From G963678255 sp963678255 (GTDB taxonomy: Bacteria > Cloacimonadota > Cloacimonadia > Cloacimonadales > WRIO01), in assembly GCA_963678255.2 (NCBI GenBank), contig CAXXTW010000001.1, positions 1 to 64,000 of the forward strand: a DNA stretch of 64,000 nucleotides, read 5' to 3'. The position numbers were made by a program, and so were the translations under genes. Positions 26,467-34,540 of the stretch are shown in pieces; the stretch's first letter is position 1; each line of letters opens with the position of its first letter. A model generated the notes under the pieces. It saw only the letters and a list, made by a program, of their open reading frames with translations. It had not been told where the DNA came from and made no database searches.

Positions 26467-27192
26467 ATGTCAGTAATGAGAGAATCAAATCAATCAAAGA
26501 AGTATGATGTTAAGTTCGAAGAAAATCCAAACTATAATTTTCAACAGAAAGAAATTATTGACCCAATTTCACCTCCTGATCCAAAAACCCCTAAAGGAAT
26601 GATTTTTGAAGCAGCAACGAAATTATTTTCGGAGCTTGGTTATAGAGATACTAGCACCCGTGCAATTGCAAATCTTGCTGGAGTCAAGCAAGTTATGATC
26701 AATTATTATTATACTAGCAAACAGAATCTTTACGAAGAGGTGTTAAAATATGAAGGGATGACTATGTTATCAGTAATTTTTGGGGCTAACCCAGAAAGTA
26801 AGTCACCTGTAGAGATGATTATTGATACTCCTTTACGATTAATGACGGTTTTACATGATAATCCACAATGGGCTTCCTTATTACGTAGAGAAATTGCAGA
26901 GGGAGCTTATCATCTAAGGCATGCATTAAAGGATGTTTCTGAACATGGACCTTTAGGAGCCAATCTACATTTCCATGATGCCTATCTTGAAGCCGTAAAT
27001 TCAGGAAAAGCAGTAGATTTACCTATTGAATCAGTTCGCGAATGTCTTCTAGCCATTGGATACAGTGCGATTTACTTAGCTCCTTTGATTTCTATGATTA
27101 ACGAAAGGGACTTTCATGATGAAAAAGTTTGGGAAGAATGGAAAGTAACACTCAGTACCATTTTAAAGAGAGGATTACTTATTGGTAAGTAG
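26467..27192 (+). CDS. TetR/AcrR-family regulator with extended N-terminus
   Basis: A 241-residue regulator. About 40 hydrophilic residues precede the TetR helix-turn-helix, which is clear at about 45-95: MIFEAATKLFSELGYRDTSTRAIANLAGVKQVMINYYYTSKQNLYEEV. The C-terminal ligand domain (residues 100-241) contains LLRREIAEGAYHL, like the CecR/YbiH-type TetR C-terminal domain. The start is supported by GAAGGAG five to six bases upstream. It is divergent from ompA and closed by its own terminator. Its likely target is the neighbouring envelope gene or itself; no ligand can be inferred. Confidence 0.88.
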   Translation: MSVMRESNQSKKYDVKFEENPNYNFQQKEIIDPISPPDPKTPKGMIFEAATKLFSELGYRDTSTRAIANLAGVKQVMINYYYTSKQNLYEEVLKYEGMTMLSVIFGANPESKSPVEMIIDTPLRLMTVLHDNPQWASLLRREIAEGAYHLRHALKDVSEHGPLGANLHFHDAYLEAVNSGKAVDLPIESVRECLLAIGYSAIYLAPLISMINERDFHDEKVWEEWKVTLSTILKRGLLIGK

Positions 27193-27230
27193 AAAACGAA
27201 ACTCGCATAGAAAGTCTTCAATCAAATTTT

Positions 27231-27260
27231 AGCTTCAATATAAATTGAAGCTTATTTTTT
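27231..27260 (+). terminator. intrinsic terminator of the second TetR gene
   Basis: Perfect 9-bp stem AGCTTCAAT / ATTGAAGCT with an ATAA loop, followed by TATTTTTT on the plus strand, 38 bp after the stop codon. Confidence 0.9.
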
Positions 27261-27363
27261 GATTATTTTCTTATCTGGATAAAACATTTAGTAAATTTAT
27301 TCAGGATTCAAAACGATCACTAAAACAGAATCAAACGAAAAATCACTTGTAGAATTATGAAAA

Positions 27364-27386
27364 AAGGGCAGGAAAATCCTGCCCTT
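27364..27386 (-). terminator. intrinsic terminator of the VIT/vWA gene
   Basis: Perfect 10-bp stem AAGGGCAGGA / TCCTGCCCTT with an AAA loop. On the minus strand it runs into six T. It lies 20 bp past the stop at 27406. Confidence 0.92.
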
Positions 27387-27405
27387 GAATAGATTGATGT
27401 TAAAC

Positions 27406-29475
27406 TTATTTCAGCATTAGCATTTTGCCAGATAGGATGTTATTTTTTAAAGATAATGTATAGAAATAGACACCTGTTGCCATTTTCTTTCCAGCCTGAT
27501 CGCATCCATCCCAAACTATTTCATAATTGCCTTTTCCATTGACTCTTATGCCAAGCACACGAATGAGTTGACCTTTGATGTTATAGATTTTTATAAAGGC
27601 TGGACCACTGATATTATCTTTGACTTCAAAACGAATTGAGGTTGTTGGATTAAAGGGATTAGGATAATTACCCAGAAGTTTCAGAGGAGCAGGGGTTGGT
27701 GAATCTTGTGAGATTTCTTCTTCGTTTCCCACACCTTCGGAAAAACTGGTAAAGACACACATAACCCCATAATCAACACTAATTTCAATTATGTGGGCTT
27801 TAATTTGTAAAGCCATCTCAGAGCCTTCAGGATAAGTATAATACTGTCTCAAAAGATATTCAATTTTTTGTTTAGCCCAAATCTTACTTAAAAATTGATA
27901 TCTGGAGGACACTGTATCGGCTAAATTCATCTGATATGTATAGTTAACAGGTTGTCCAAAAGCTGTTCCATTTAAATGAATAGTCACATTTTGTGATGTT
28001 TGATATCTTCCAGAGACAATCATCTGACTGCCTTTATAAAGATTGGGTAAAGGATCGGGATATACTTCAGTAATTGCATTCGTCGGTTCAACCACAAACA
28101 CAGGATTTAATAAAACAGGGTTTTGAATTAAATTATAGAAATTTGTAATGACATTTTCGACCTGATCGTTTCCCAAGAAAAATGCTAGACCCTGATTGTT
28201 ATTTGCTAAAGTTGATAATAAAACACGATCCACATCATTGCCTATTCCGAAGTTAAAGAGGAATAGACTTCTTTCAGATTGTGTTATCAGATTATCAATA
28301 TGTTGAATCAATTGACTTTGTTCCGTGATTCCAGAGGTTGGCAACCCATCAGTCAAAAATATAATGATATTGGCTGTACTGTCATTGGCACTGGTAAATT
28401 GCGGAACTGCCATGTCAAAAGCTCCGCTGATATTCGTGGAACCATCAGCTGAGATATTATTGATATAAGTCATTGCCTGATTTTTTGTGGTTGTTGAGAA
28501 TAACATATGTTCTGGCCATAAGGTAGTCACATTTCCACTATAAGAAATAATGTTAAATTTGTCACCTTCATTCAAATGATTGACAATGTAGTTTGCTGCA
28601 TCTTTTGCTTGCTGAATTTTGGTTCCGTACATACTACCTGAACGATCAATAATAAGGGTAAAGACTTTGTTGATAACTTCTGTATTATTAGAGGGATCAG
28701 GCTCTGCAATAAAAGTAAAGAATCCACTTCCAAGTTCATCAGGCACGGTCTCAAGAATAGTACTCATAGACCATAAACCCAACTGATCTTGATTAAGAGA
28801 ATAATGACAATCAAAATTCATATCAGCAGTCGTATTGTTTTCAGCCCAAGAAATCATTGCTAAATCTCCACTGTTGGTGATTTCACTAGCAGGATGATTA
28901 TCTGCGACAACACTCTCTATTGTTCTGTCAGAACTAATATCAATATTGATTTGCTGATGATTGAGAGGAACAAGTTGTATAGGTAAATAGTTATTTCTAA
29001 GATTTAATTCCACATTTCCAAAGGAGTAATTCAAGAGTTGAACATAAGTCAATTCGACTATTAAGGTGTCACTGTCGGACATTGCTTCATTAAAATTATA
29101 CATTATAGGAAAAGGTTTGATATAATCAGAAAAGTACTGAGGTAGATTTGAGGGTGGTCCAACTATAGAGGAATCCTGCTGATTTCCACTTATGACAGCA
29201 GTATGCCATACATCGTTGATTTGCCAGCGCAAAAAAGTAGCACTTGCTCCTTCAGGAATAGGAAAGACCAATTTAGGAGACACATTGGTATCAGAATCAT
29301 TAACAAATGTCTCTTTACAAGTCACTAGAGCTACCTGGTTTTCAATACTGACATTATAAGTTGTCTCAGATAACCTTACAAACTGTCCTTGATTCACATC
29401 AATGACAGCTACGCCTACTGCTGACAAGTAACTCAGCAATAATACCAAAATACATAATAACAGTGTCTTTTTCAT
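27406..29475 (-). CDS. secreted VIT/von Willebrand A domain protein with C-terminal sorting module
   Basis: About 689 residues from the ATG at 29475, chosen because GGAGG precedes it and a signal peptide (MKKTLLLCILVLLLSYLSAVG) follows; the frame is open 47 codons further upstream but without these signs. Residues about 25-150 form a VIT domain (inter-alpha-trypsin-inhibitor type). A vWA domain follows with the metal-binding MIDAS motif DRSGSM near 280 and the Thr/Asp partners (FLTDGLPTSG). Such proteins bind ligands on the surface through a metal ion. The C-terminal 80 residues are a FlgD-like Ig domain with NYPNPFNPTTSIRF and a final SGKMLMLK, the type used as an export/sorting signal in this phylum. 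It is monocistronic, with its own promoter and terminator. Confidence 0.9.
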   Translation of the reverse strand: MKKTLLLCILVLLLSYLSAVGVAVIDVNQGQFVRLSETTYNVSIENQVALVTCKETFVNDSDTNVSPKLVFPIPEGASATFLRWQINDVWHTAVISGNQQDSSIVGPPSNLPQYFSDYIKPFPIMYNFNEAMSDSDTLIVELTYVQLLNYSFGNVELNLRNNYLPIQLVPLNHQQINIDISSDRTIESVVADNHPASEITNSGDLAMISWAENNTTADMNFDCHYSLNQDQLGLWSMSTILETVPDELGSGFFTFIAEPDPSNNTEVINKVFTLIIDRSGSMYGTKIQQAKDAANYIVNHLNEGDKFNIISYSGNVTTLWPEHMLFSTTTKNQAMTYINNISADGSTNISGAFDMAVPQFTSANDSTANIIIFLTDGLPTSGITEQSQLIQHIDNLITQSERSLFLFNFGIGNDVDRVLLSTLANNNQGLAFFLGNDQVENVITNFYNLIQNPVLLNPVFVVEPTNAITEVYPDPLPNLYKGSQMIVSGRYQTSQNVTIHLNGTAFGQPVNYTYQMNLADTVSSRYQFLSKIWAKQKIEYLLRQYYTYPEGSEMALQIKAHIIEISVDYGVMCVFTSFSEGVGNEEEISQDSPTPAPLKLLGNYPNPFNPTTSIRFEVKDNISGPAFIKIYNIKGQLIRVLGIRVNGKGNYEIVWDGCDQAGKKMATGVYFYTLSLKNNILSGKMLMLK

Positions 29476-29498
29476 AGTTCCTCCAAAAATCAAACAAA

Positions 29499-29526
29499 AA
29501 TATACTACAGATAAAAAAACTGTCAA
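29499..29526 (-). promoter_or_regulatory. sigma70-type promoter of the VIT/vWA gene
   Basis: On the minus strand a consensus -35 TTGACA (29521-29526), a 16-bp spacer and -10 TATATT (29499-29504), ending 23 bp before the ATG at 29475. It is one of the clearest promoters in the window. Confidence 0.75.
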
Positions 29527-29780
29527 GAAATAATTATTCAAAATTTTATGATGAGCAAGGAGACTGTTTGCTTCAAAATTCGATGAATAAAGGATAATCA
29601 GGAAAATCAGCAACAAAAAGTGAACATAGTCTTTATAATTAAACCTATTTCAAAAATTGACATCTATTGAAGAAGATATGGATATTTCTTTGAGATAGTA
29701 TTGTTCATTTCTTTTGTCTTGATACTTGGATATTTAATATATTTTATGGATTGATTAATTAATTAAAATAGACAAATACA

Positions 29781-29842
29781 CAAGATGTTTCATAGGAGCT
29801 CATATCAGGCTGTTGCCTGTTTGGTAAAAATGAAACACCTTG
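29781..29842. repeat. 62-bp element with 13-bp terminal inverted repeats
   Basis: CAAGATGTTTCAT at the left pairs with ATGAAACACCTTG at the right (12 of 13). Inside, CAGGC-TGTT-GCCTG forms a second perfect hairpin. It is non-coding and small, like a minimal MITE or a folded RNA element. Confidence 0.5.
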
Positions 29843-29908
29843 TTTTGAGATTTTCCTTTTCAAAAATTGACATCTATTGGAGAAGATAATGGTAGTGCTG
29901 ACGCACTA

Positions 29909-30022
29909 CAGATAATGGCAAATCGGAGATTTGCAGATAAAAGATAAGAGATAATCATCATCGTTGGAGGATATCTTTAGGTTGGCATATGTTGAATAAA
30001 GTCTTTTCATTTCTTTGAAATG
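29909..30022. repeat. REP-like repeat, copy 1
   Basis: It contains the hairpin GCAAATC-GGA-GATTTGC and ends TTTCATTTCTTTGAAATG. It aligns along its whole length with 30286-30392 (copy 2), with small indels. It is preceded by a hairpin TAGTG-CTGACG-CACTA. Non-coding, of the kind dispersed in many copies through genomes. Confidence 0.65.
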
Positions 30023-30096
30023 GTATTCTTCATTTCTTTTGCCTTGATGCAAAATAAACGAAGCAAAGAAAAAATCAAGCCCTAGGAAAAAACTTG

Positions 30097-30240
30097 CTAT
30101 CTCCAGTCACTCTCAGGGACTCCGCCATAGCTTGCCAATGGGTAAGTTAAATTATGAGGTAAACCATTGTCTTCAATCAGAATGGCTGTTCGTTCCCCTT
30201 CGAGTTTCCCTACGACTTTACGCCATTTTTTCATGGGCAT
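30097..30240 (-). pseudogene. C-terminal remnant of an unrecognised gene
   Basis: A minus-strand frame of 47 codons from ATG 30240 to a TAG at 30097 has protein-like composition unlike the repeats around it (MKKWRKVVGKLEGERTAIL, then PHNLTYPLASYGGVPESDWR at the end). Codon use fits a real gene. No RBS or start region is present and both sides are repeats, so it is probably the tail of a lost gene. I do not recognise the family. Confidence 0.4.
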
Positions 30241-30285
30241 TGTCTCATAGATACCTGGATAATTACTGGCAACACTGAAGTGTTG

Positions 30286-30392
30286 CAGATAATGGCAAAT
30301 CGGAGATTTGCAGATAAAAGATAAGCTTCATCGTTGGTGGATTGTTTTAGTATGGCATATATTGTATAAGGTCTTTTCATTTCTTTGAAATG
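30286..30392. repeat. REP-like repeat, copy 2
   Basis: It is the direct-orientation partner of 29909-30022, sharing the hairpin GCAAATC-GGA-GATTTGC and the TTTCATTTCTTTGAAATG end. It is preceded by another perfect hairpin, CAACACT-GA-AGTGTTG, at the place where copy 1 has TAGTG/CACTA. The flanking stem sequence thus changes while the stem itself is kept. Confidence 0.65.
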
Positions 30393-30428
30393 ATGATGAT
30401 GAGTTATTAGCTCTGGATTTAATGTGTC

Positions 30429-30512
30429 GCTCCGATGGAGCTATATGTTGTTGGTTGGATATGTTCCGATGATTAAAATCATCGGCTACCAATATTTCGT
30501 TCCTCTGGAACG
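30429..30512. repeat. chain of three short perfect hairpins
   Basis: GCTCC-GAT-GGAGC (30429-30441), CCGATGATT-AA-AATCATCGG (30466-30485) and CGTTCC-TCT-GGAACG (30498-30512) follow one another within 84 bp. Modules like these are found as dispersed intergenic repeats in FCB-group genomes (general knowledge, not searched). Confidence 0.6.
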
Positions 30513-30718
30513 ATTGAAAGCATTGAGGTTTTAATATTTCGAGTCCGAGCCGAACTCGCTCCATAACACGTCATTTTTTCATGGGCTATTGTACCATTTA
30601 TACATTATCGTCAGGAAGAAAGATAGTTATTAGTCAGAAATAGGAGAATATTTGAGGATATCATATCATAATTAGTAAAGATTTATTACTGGATGTGTCA
30701 AGAATACATAGATACAGA

Positions 30719-30774
30719 GCCGATAGTCTCACTTTTCTCGATTATAAGTTCGAGAGTTAGTTAATGGGAGCTTA
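30719..30774. repeat. direct repeat flanking a transposase remnant, left copy
   Basis: A 56-bp stretch with CACTTTT, TATAAG, GAGTT and TTAATGGGAGCTTAT in fixed order; the right copy is at 31117-31174. The two flank a decayed transposase gene about 400 bp apart, in the same orientation. Confidence 0.5.
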
Positions 30775-30787
30775 TTTATTTCAGATG

Positions 30788-31058
30788 CAAAACTGCTTCA
30801 ACCAGAAAAAGGGCTATAACTAAGCTGAAAACTTTTCTTCCCGATAAAGCGGTGAAATACATAGACAATAATATATTGTCCCATTGGCTTCATTTGTCAA
30901 AGAATCTAACTTCGAATGTTTCTGAAAGGTTTAACAGGAAAATTGAGAAAGTACTATCTGGAAGATATGGATTAAAATCACACAAAACAGTCAGAGCAAT
31001 AATCTTTTCCTTATGGATGAAAAAATGTATTGTAAGAGGAAAATATAATATTGATTAA
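30788..31058 (+). pseudogene. transposase C-terminal remnant
   Basis: An open frame of about 90 codons (the in-frame GTG at 30852 has no RBS) with TKLKTFLPDKAVKYIDNN, then NVSERFNRKIEKVLSGRYGL and KTVRAIIFSLWMKK. SERFNRxIEK followed by a basic stretch is typical for the C-terminal end of DDE transposases, with the catalytic Glu in SER. The N-terminal two thirds are missing. The exact IS family is uncertain. Confidence 0.55.
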
Positions 31059-31116
31059 AACTCATACCTTGCTAACCTCAACATTAGCCAAATTTGTCAA
31101 GAAAACGTCGATATGG

Positions 31117-31174
31117 AGCATATAGGTTCACTTTTATCGCCTATAAGAACAAGAGTTGCTTAATGGGAGCTTAT
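31117..31174. repeat. direct repeat flanking a transposase remnant, right copy
   Basis: It matches 30719-30774 in about three quarters of positions and shares TTAATGGGAGCTTAT exactly. It abuts the end of the IS21-like remnant. Confidence 0.5.
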
Positions 31175-31410
31175 ATAATTTGCACAGTCTCAGACCGATT
31201 CAGATATTCTATATGATAATCATCCTTGACTTTGAATTTAAATAGCAACCTCGGAATATATGGTTCTAAAGGCAAAGCGCTTAATGTGGATTTTGGTATG
31301 GAAAGAATTTCTTCAATTTTGCGTAAAGAGTAATGCTCGTTAAAATAGAGTTGGTAAATCTTCTTGTATTCTGACATCTTAACATTCTTATAATTTTTTC
31401 TAGTTTTCAT
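31171..31410 (-). pseudogene. IS21-like IstA N-terminal remnant
   Basis: It starts at the ATG at 31410 behind GGAGGAGATATC, a strong RBS. The first 45 residues carry a helix-turn-helix: SEYKKIYQLYFNEHYSLRKI followed by EEILSIPKSTLSALP. This is the N-terminal DNA-binding part of IS21-type transposases. After about 80 residues the frame stops, where more than 300 further residues would be expected. The downstream direct repeat (31117-31174) marks the break. Duplicated terminal boxes lie 78-120 bp upstream. Confidence 0.55.
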
Positions 31411-31487
31411 GATATCTCCTCCATTTTTTAAGGAGAAGTATATCATGTTTTTTTTGTGGTTAAAACTGTCTGAAATATTTAAGAAAC

Positions 31488-31530
31488 TTTGTCCAAATTT
31501 GTTGAGAATGTTTGTCCGAATTTTGTGAGA
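31488..31530. repeat. iterated end boxes of an IS21-like element
   Basis: Two direct copies of a 20-bp box, TTTGTCCAAATTTGTTGAGA and TTTGTCCGAATTTTGTGAGA, spaced 23 bp. IS21-family ends are known for such multiple boxes. They sit upstream of the IstA remnant and directly against the chemoreceptor scrap, so 31530 is probably the element's outer end. Confidence 0.55.
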
Positions 31531-31536
31531 TTATGC

Positions 31537-31677
31537 ATAGCAAATGAAGTTAAAGAGCTCGCTAAACAAACTGCCGAAGCTACTAACAAGATTTCCAGTC
31601 AAATTGAAGAAGTTCAAAGCGCTAGCCTAGACTCTGTTAAATCGATCTCTGATATTACTAATATAGATCCTTACTGA
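31537..31677 (+). pseudogene. chemoreceptor (MCP) signalling-domain fragment
   Basis: About 46 codons reading IANEVKELAKQTAEATNKIS followed by SQIEEVQSASLDSVKSISDI, then a stop. This is the highly conserved region just after the hairpin tip of methyl-accepting chemotaxis proteins. Nothing else of the gene survives on either side. An IS21-like end adjoins its 5' side, which suggests that insertion and deletion destroyed a receptor gene. Confidence 0.7.
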
Positions 31678-31840
31678 ATCAGCCTCTAGTTCTTTTTCTA
31701 ATTATAGTGATGGCAATACCCGCGAGAGACAAAGTTTATGTTTAACAATACTATTAGTTATCTCGGTAACTTCAGCACCTGTTAGATCGTTTTCGACTTC
31801 TTTCGAAACCTGACAAGGAATAATCGAATATAAAAATGAG

Positions 31841-31869
31841 TAAGGGCACGATAAACTATCGTGCCCTTA
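31841..31869 (-). terminator. terminator downstream of the LamG gene
   Basis: A perfect 13-bp stem TAAGGGCACGATA / TATCGTGCCCTTA with an AAC loop, followed on the minus strand by CTCATTTTTATA. It lies 75 bp past the stop at 31944. Confidence 0.85.
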
Positions 31870-31943
31870 TGAAAGACTCATTTTAGACATCTATTTAAAA
31901 CCCATTTATTAGAGAAGTTAAGTCCTCCTCTAGTTATATGATA

Positions 31944-34313
31944 CTATTTCATCATGAGAATTTTGTGAGTTTCTGAATATTTACCGGCAGTCATACGATA
32001 GAAATACATCCCAGAACTACTTTTCGTGGAATTTGAATCTGTTCCATCCCATAAAACCTGATGATGACCTGGACTAACAACCTGATCATAAAGAGTTTTT
32101 ATCTTTTGACCTTTGGAATTGAATATTTCTATAACAACTCTATCCTGCTGAGCTATATCAAAACTGATCATTGTGCTGGGGTTGAAAGGGTTAGGATAGG
32201 CACTTTTTAACTGAGTAACTAGCAGGATTACAGGAGGAGTAATCTGTGGCTCGCCTGTTTTGATTTTAATTGGCCCATAATACTCAATCGTTCCATCCAT
32301 TTCGGCAGACTGAAGCCAGTAGTAGTATTCTGTATTTTGCTGTGTTGTCATGTCTGTATATGAGTAATTATGTTCTGTAGAAATATTGACAGCCTGAATT
32401 AAATTATCGGATATCCTGTTTGCATTCTCAAGATTGTTATCATCTGCTCTCAGAATATGATAGCCAATCATATTTGTCTCTGACTGGGTTGTCCATATAA
32501 TACTCACTGTATTGGAAGCTGTATAATTTGCAGTGAATGCAGACAATTCAACAGGTAAGGTAAGCGATTCCGGATTAACCAGTGCCCAGGCAGCTCCTGT
32601 GATTGTACCATCATATTTTGTCCCATTTGTTTTATCATCACTCAAAGTAGGACCTGACCCGTTACTCATCTTGTAGTATGCTACCAGTCCGGTTTCATTG
32701 CCAGTTAATTCTTTATTCATATTATCATGAATTTCACTTGCTGTTCTTGCCACATTCCAGATACGAACTTCTTCGAGCTGACCGGTAAGATATTCATCAT
32801 CTTTATTGGCACCAAGGTGTCCTGTTGAACTAATGGCTGGCATTAGTTCATTATTTGCTGATCTTGAATGAGATAATTCTCCATCCACATAAGTTGCCAT
32901 GATTCCGTTTTGAGACCTTATACAGGCAATATGGTGCCAATTGCCGTCTTCCACATTATCTCCTGTCCCATTTATCAACACACCACTAGTACCCCCATCA
33001 TTGCTAATGATAAATTGTGGAGGATTTAACCAACCGGCAACTACATAATGATTTTCTGGATCTTGAAATCTGACTGGTGATAGTAGAATATCGCCCTTAA
33101 ACCAATATTCAATTGTTAGTGCTGTACCATTAGAGATATTATCGGAGTATAATGTACTTGGAAGATTGACAAAATCATTACCATCAAAATCAAGTGCAAA
33201 ATTTAGATTTGAGTTATTTAAATTATTGGTAGATTGAGTATTTGGGTTATTGGAAGCTGAATCAGATAAATATGAAAAATTCTCCCATTTATTTGGGTTA
33301 GTATATTCACATACATGGAAGATGTAAGGAGTATTGGCAGTCAAGCCTCCTACTATTAGACTTGATCCTGTTCCGTTATAAATACAGTACCAACCTGATG
33401 TACCAATTTGGTCGCCGGAGCCAAAGGTTGAATTAGCAGTATAAGAGACATTTGTTTCGGGGATAGCAGTACCTGAATAACCTTGCTTGGCAAATACTAC
33501 CCTGTAAGTTGAATTTCCATTTGTCCATGCAACATTCATTATATTAGAGTAAACTTGTGAGAAATTAACATCAGTGGCTTGAATGCTTGGAGCCGTCAGA
33601 TCCATCCATGTAGCACTATCAAGGGTTCCATTATATTTTGTCCCATTTGTTTGATCATCACTCAAAATGGTACCTGACCCGTTACTCATCTTGTAGTATG
33701 CTACCAGTCCGGCTTCATTGCCTGATAATTCTTTATTCATATTCTGCTGAATATCACTTGCTGTTCTTTCCACCTTCCAGATGCGAACTTCATCTAATTG
33801 ACCGGTTATATATTCACCATTATTATAAGCTCCAAGCCAACCGGCACTGATTTCAGGTAATGCAGTATCAACGGCATCTTTACTGTCTCTTAAAACTCCA
33901 TCAAAATAAGTTTTATATCCATTCGCTGTGTGTCGTTCCCAGGTAACAGCTATATGATGCCATTGATTATTATTTACTTCTGCTTTAGTACAAATTACCG
34001 GAACTAGATTAGGATAAAGATTAGGATAAATTTCTCCGTTAGTACTCATTATCGCGTAAATATTGTCTTCACCTATAGGATACCCAGGAACAATATAGTC
34101 ACCATTTTGAAACCTTACCGGTGAAGTTAAATTCGTGCCTTTATACCAATATTCAATGGTTAGTTCTGAGGTAAAATTACTTGTAGAGAATAAATCTGTT
34201 GGTAAAACAACTCTGCTGTTAGTCCCGTTAAATGAAAGTGAATAATCTTGCCCAATTGCCCATGTAAATGTAAAAAGAATCAGTAATCCCGCAATAATCG
34301 GTATTCTCTTCAT
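31944..34313 (-). CDS. secreted protein with two LamG-like domains and C-terminal sorting module
   Basis: A 789-residue exported protein with signal peptide MKRIPIIAGLLILFTFTWAIG. Two concanavalin A-like (LamG type 3) domains occupy about 22-235 and 375-575. They are internal duplicates: both contain TIEYWxKG, HHIAxxxER-like and GQLxEVRIWxVxRTAS segments, and both end YYKMSNGSG. An Fn3-like segment lies between. Another module at about 590-700 (ELSAFTANY, IIWTTQSETNMIGYHILRA) recurs in the pseudogene at 42169. The end has YPNPFNPSTMISF and ETHKILMMK, the FlgD-like sorting module. LamG domains usually bind glycans, so a surface lectin or adhesin is likely. A sigma54 promoter element lies 46-61 bp upstream and a divergent sigma54 activator gene follows. 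Confidence 0.9.
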   Translation of the reverse strand: MKRIPIIAGLLILFTFTWAIGQDYSLSFNGTNSRVVLPTDLFSTSNFTSELTIEYWYKGTNLTSPVRFQNGDYIVPGYPIGEDNIYAIMSTNGEIYPNLYPNLVPVICTKAEVNNNQWHHIAVTWERHTANGYKTYFDGVLRDSKDAVDTALPEISAGWLGAYNNGEYITGQLDEVRIWKVERTASDIQQNMNKELSGNEAGLVAYYKMSNGSGTILSDDQTNGTKYNGTLDSATWMDLTAPSIQATDVNFSQVYSNIMNVAWTNGNSTYRVVFAKQGYSGTAIPETNVSYTANSTFGSGDQIGTSGWYCIYNGTGSSLIVGGLTANTPYIFHVCEYTNPNKWENFSYLSDSASNNPNTQSTNNLNNSNLNFALDFDGNDFVNLPSTLYSDNISNGTALTIEYWFKGDILLSPVRFQDPENHYVVAGWLNPPQFIISNDGGTSGVLINGTGDNVEDGNWHHIACIRSQNGIMATYVDGELSHSRSANNELMPAISSTGHLGANKDDEYLTGQLEEVRIWNVARTASEIHDNMNKELTGNETGLVAYYKMSNGSGPTLSDDKTNGTKYDGTITGAAWALVNPESLTLPVELSAFTANYTASNTVSIIWTTQSETNMIGYHILRADDNNLENANRISDNLIQAVNISTEHNYSYTDMTTQQNTEYYYWLQSAEMDGTIEYYGPIKIKTGEPQITPPVILLVTQLKSAYPNPFNPSTMISFDIAQQDRVVIEIFNSKGQKIKTLYDQVVSPGHHQVLWDGTDSNSTKSSSGMYFYRMTAGKYSETHKILMMK

Positions 34314-34358
34314 TTTTACGCCTCCTTGTCATTTTTTAATAATTTCATTTAATATAGT

Positions 34359-34374
34359 GGCAATAATAATGCCA
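34359..34374 (-). promoter_or_regulatory. sigma54 (-24/-12) promoter of the LamG gene
   Basis: On the minus strand TGGCATTATTATTGCC has GG and GC separated by exactly 10 bases, as sigma54 promoters require (consensus TGGCAC-N5-TTGCA). Transcription would begin about 12 bases past the GC, near 34348, leaving a short leader with AAGGAGG before the ATG at 34313. The divergent gene encodes a sigma54 activator, which strengthens the call. Confidence 0.75.
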
Positions 34375-34482
34375 TAGCTAAGCTGTTATATTCTAATTTT
34401 GTCTAATTATTAGACTTAAAATAACTTAGATATAGTACTACAATGCAAGAGATTTCATATTTAAAAAAACAGATTGACAATA

Positions 34483-34527
34483 ATTGCAAAATTGAATTGC
34501 GTTATTGCATTCGATTGCATAATCGAA
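34483..34527. promoter_or_regulatory. iterated ATTGC boxes and 7-bp inverted repeat, candidate activator sites
   Basis: Four ATTGC pentamers start at 34483, 34496, 34504 and 34514, and TTCGATT-GCAT-AATCGAA (34510-34527) is a perfect inverted repeat. They lie 110-170 bp upstream of the sigma54 element, the usual distance for enhancer sites. They also abut the activator's own RBS, so autoregulation is possible. Confidence 0.5.
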
Positions 34528-34540
34528 ATATGGAGGATTG

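Larger units (their letters stand above)
29617..30718. other. repeat-rich intergenic region with gene remnants
   Basis: No intact gene. It holds a MITE-like inverted-repeat element, two copies of a REP-like repeat, a C-terminal gene scrap and a chain of short perfect hairpins, each listed separately. Frames of 60-80 codons here are made of the repeats and are not credible genes. Confidence 0.7.

Noticed and set aside
29421..29616. Longer N-terminus of the VIT/vWA protein (start at 29616)
   Set aside because: The added 47 codons lack an RBS and would include the promoter; the ATG at 29475 has GGAGG and a signal peptide.
30328..30564. 78-codon minus-strand frame
   Set aside because: It is made entirely of the hairpin repeats and the second REP-like copy; no RBS and no protein-like pattern.
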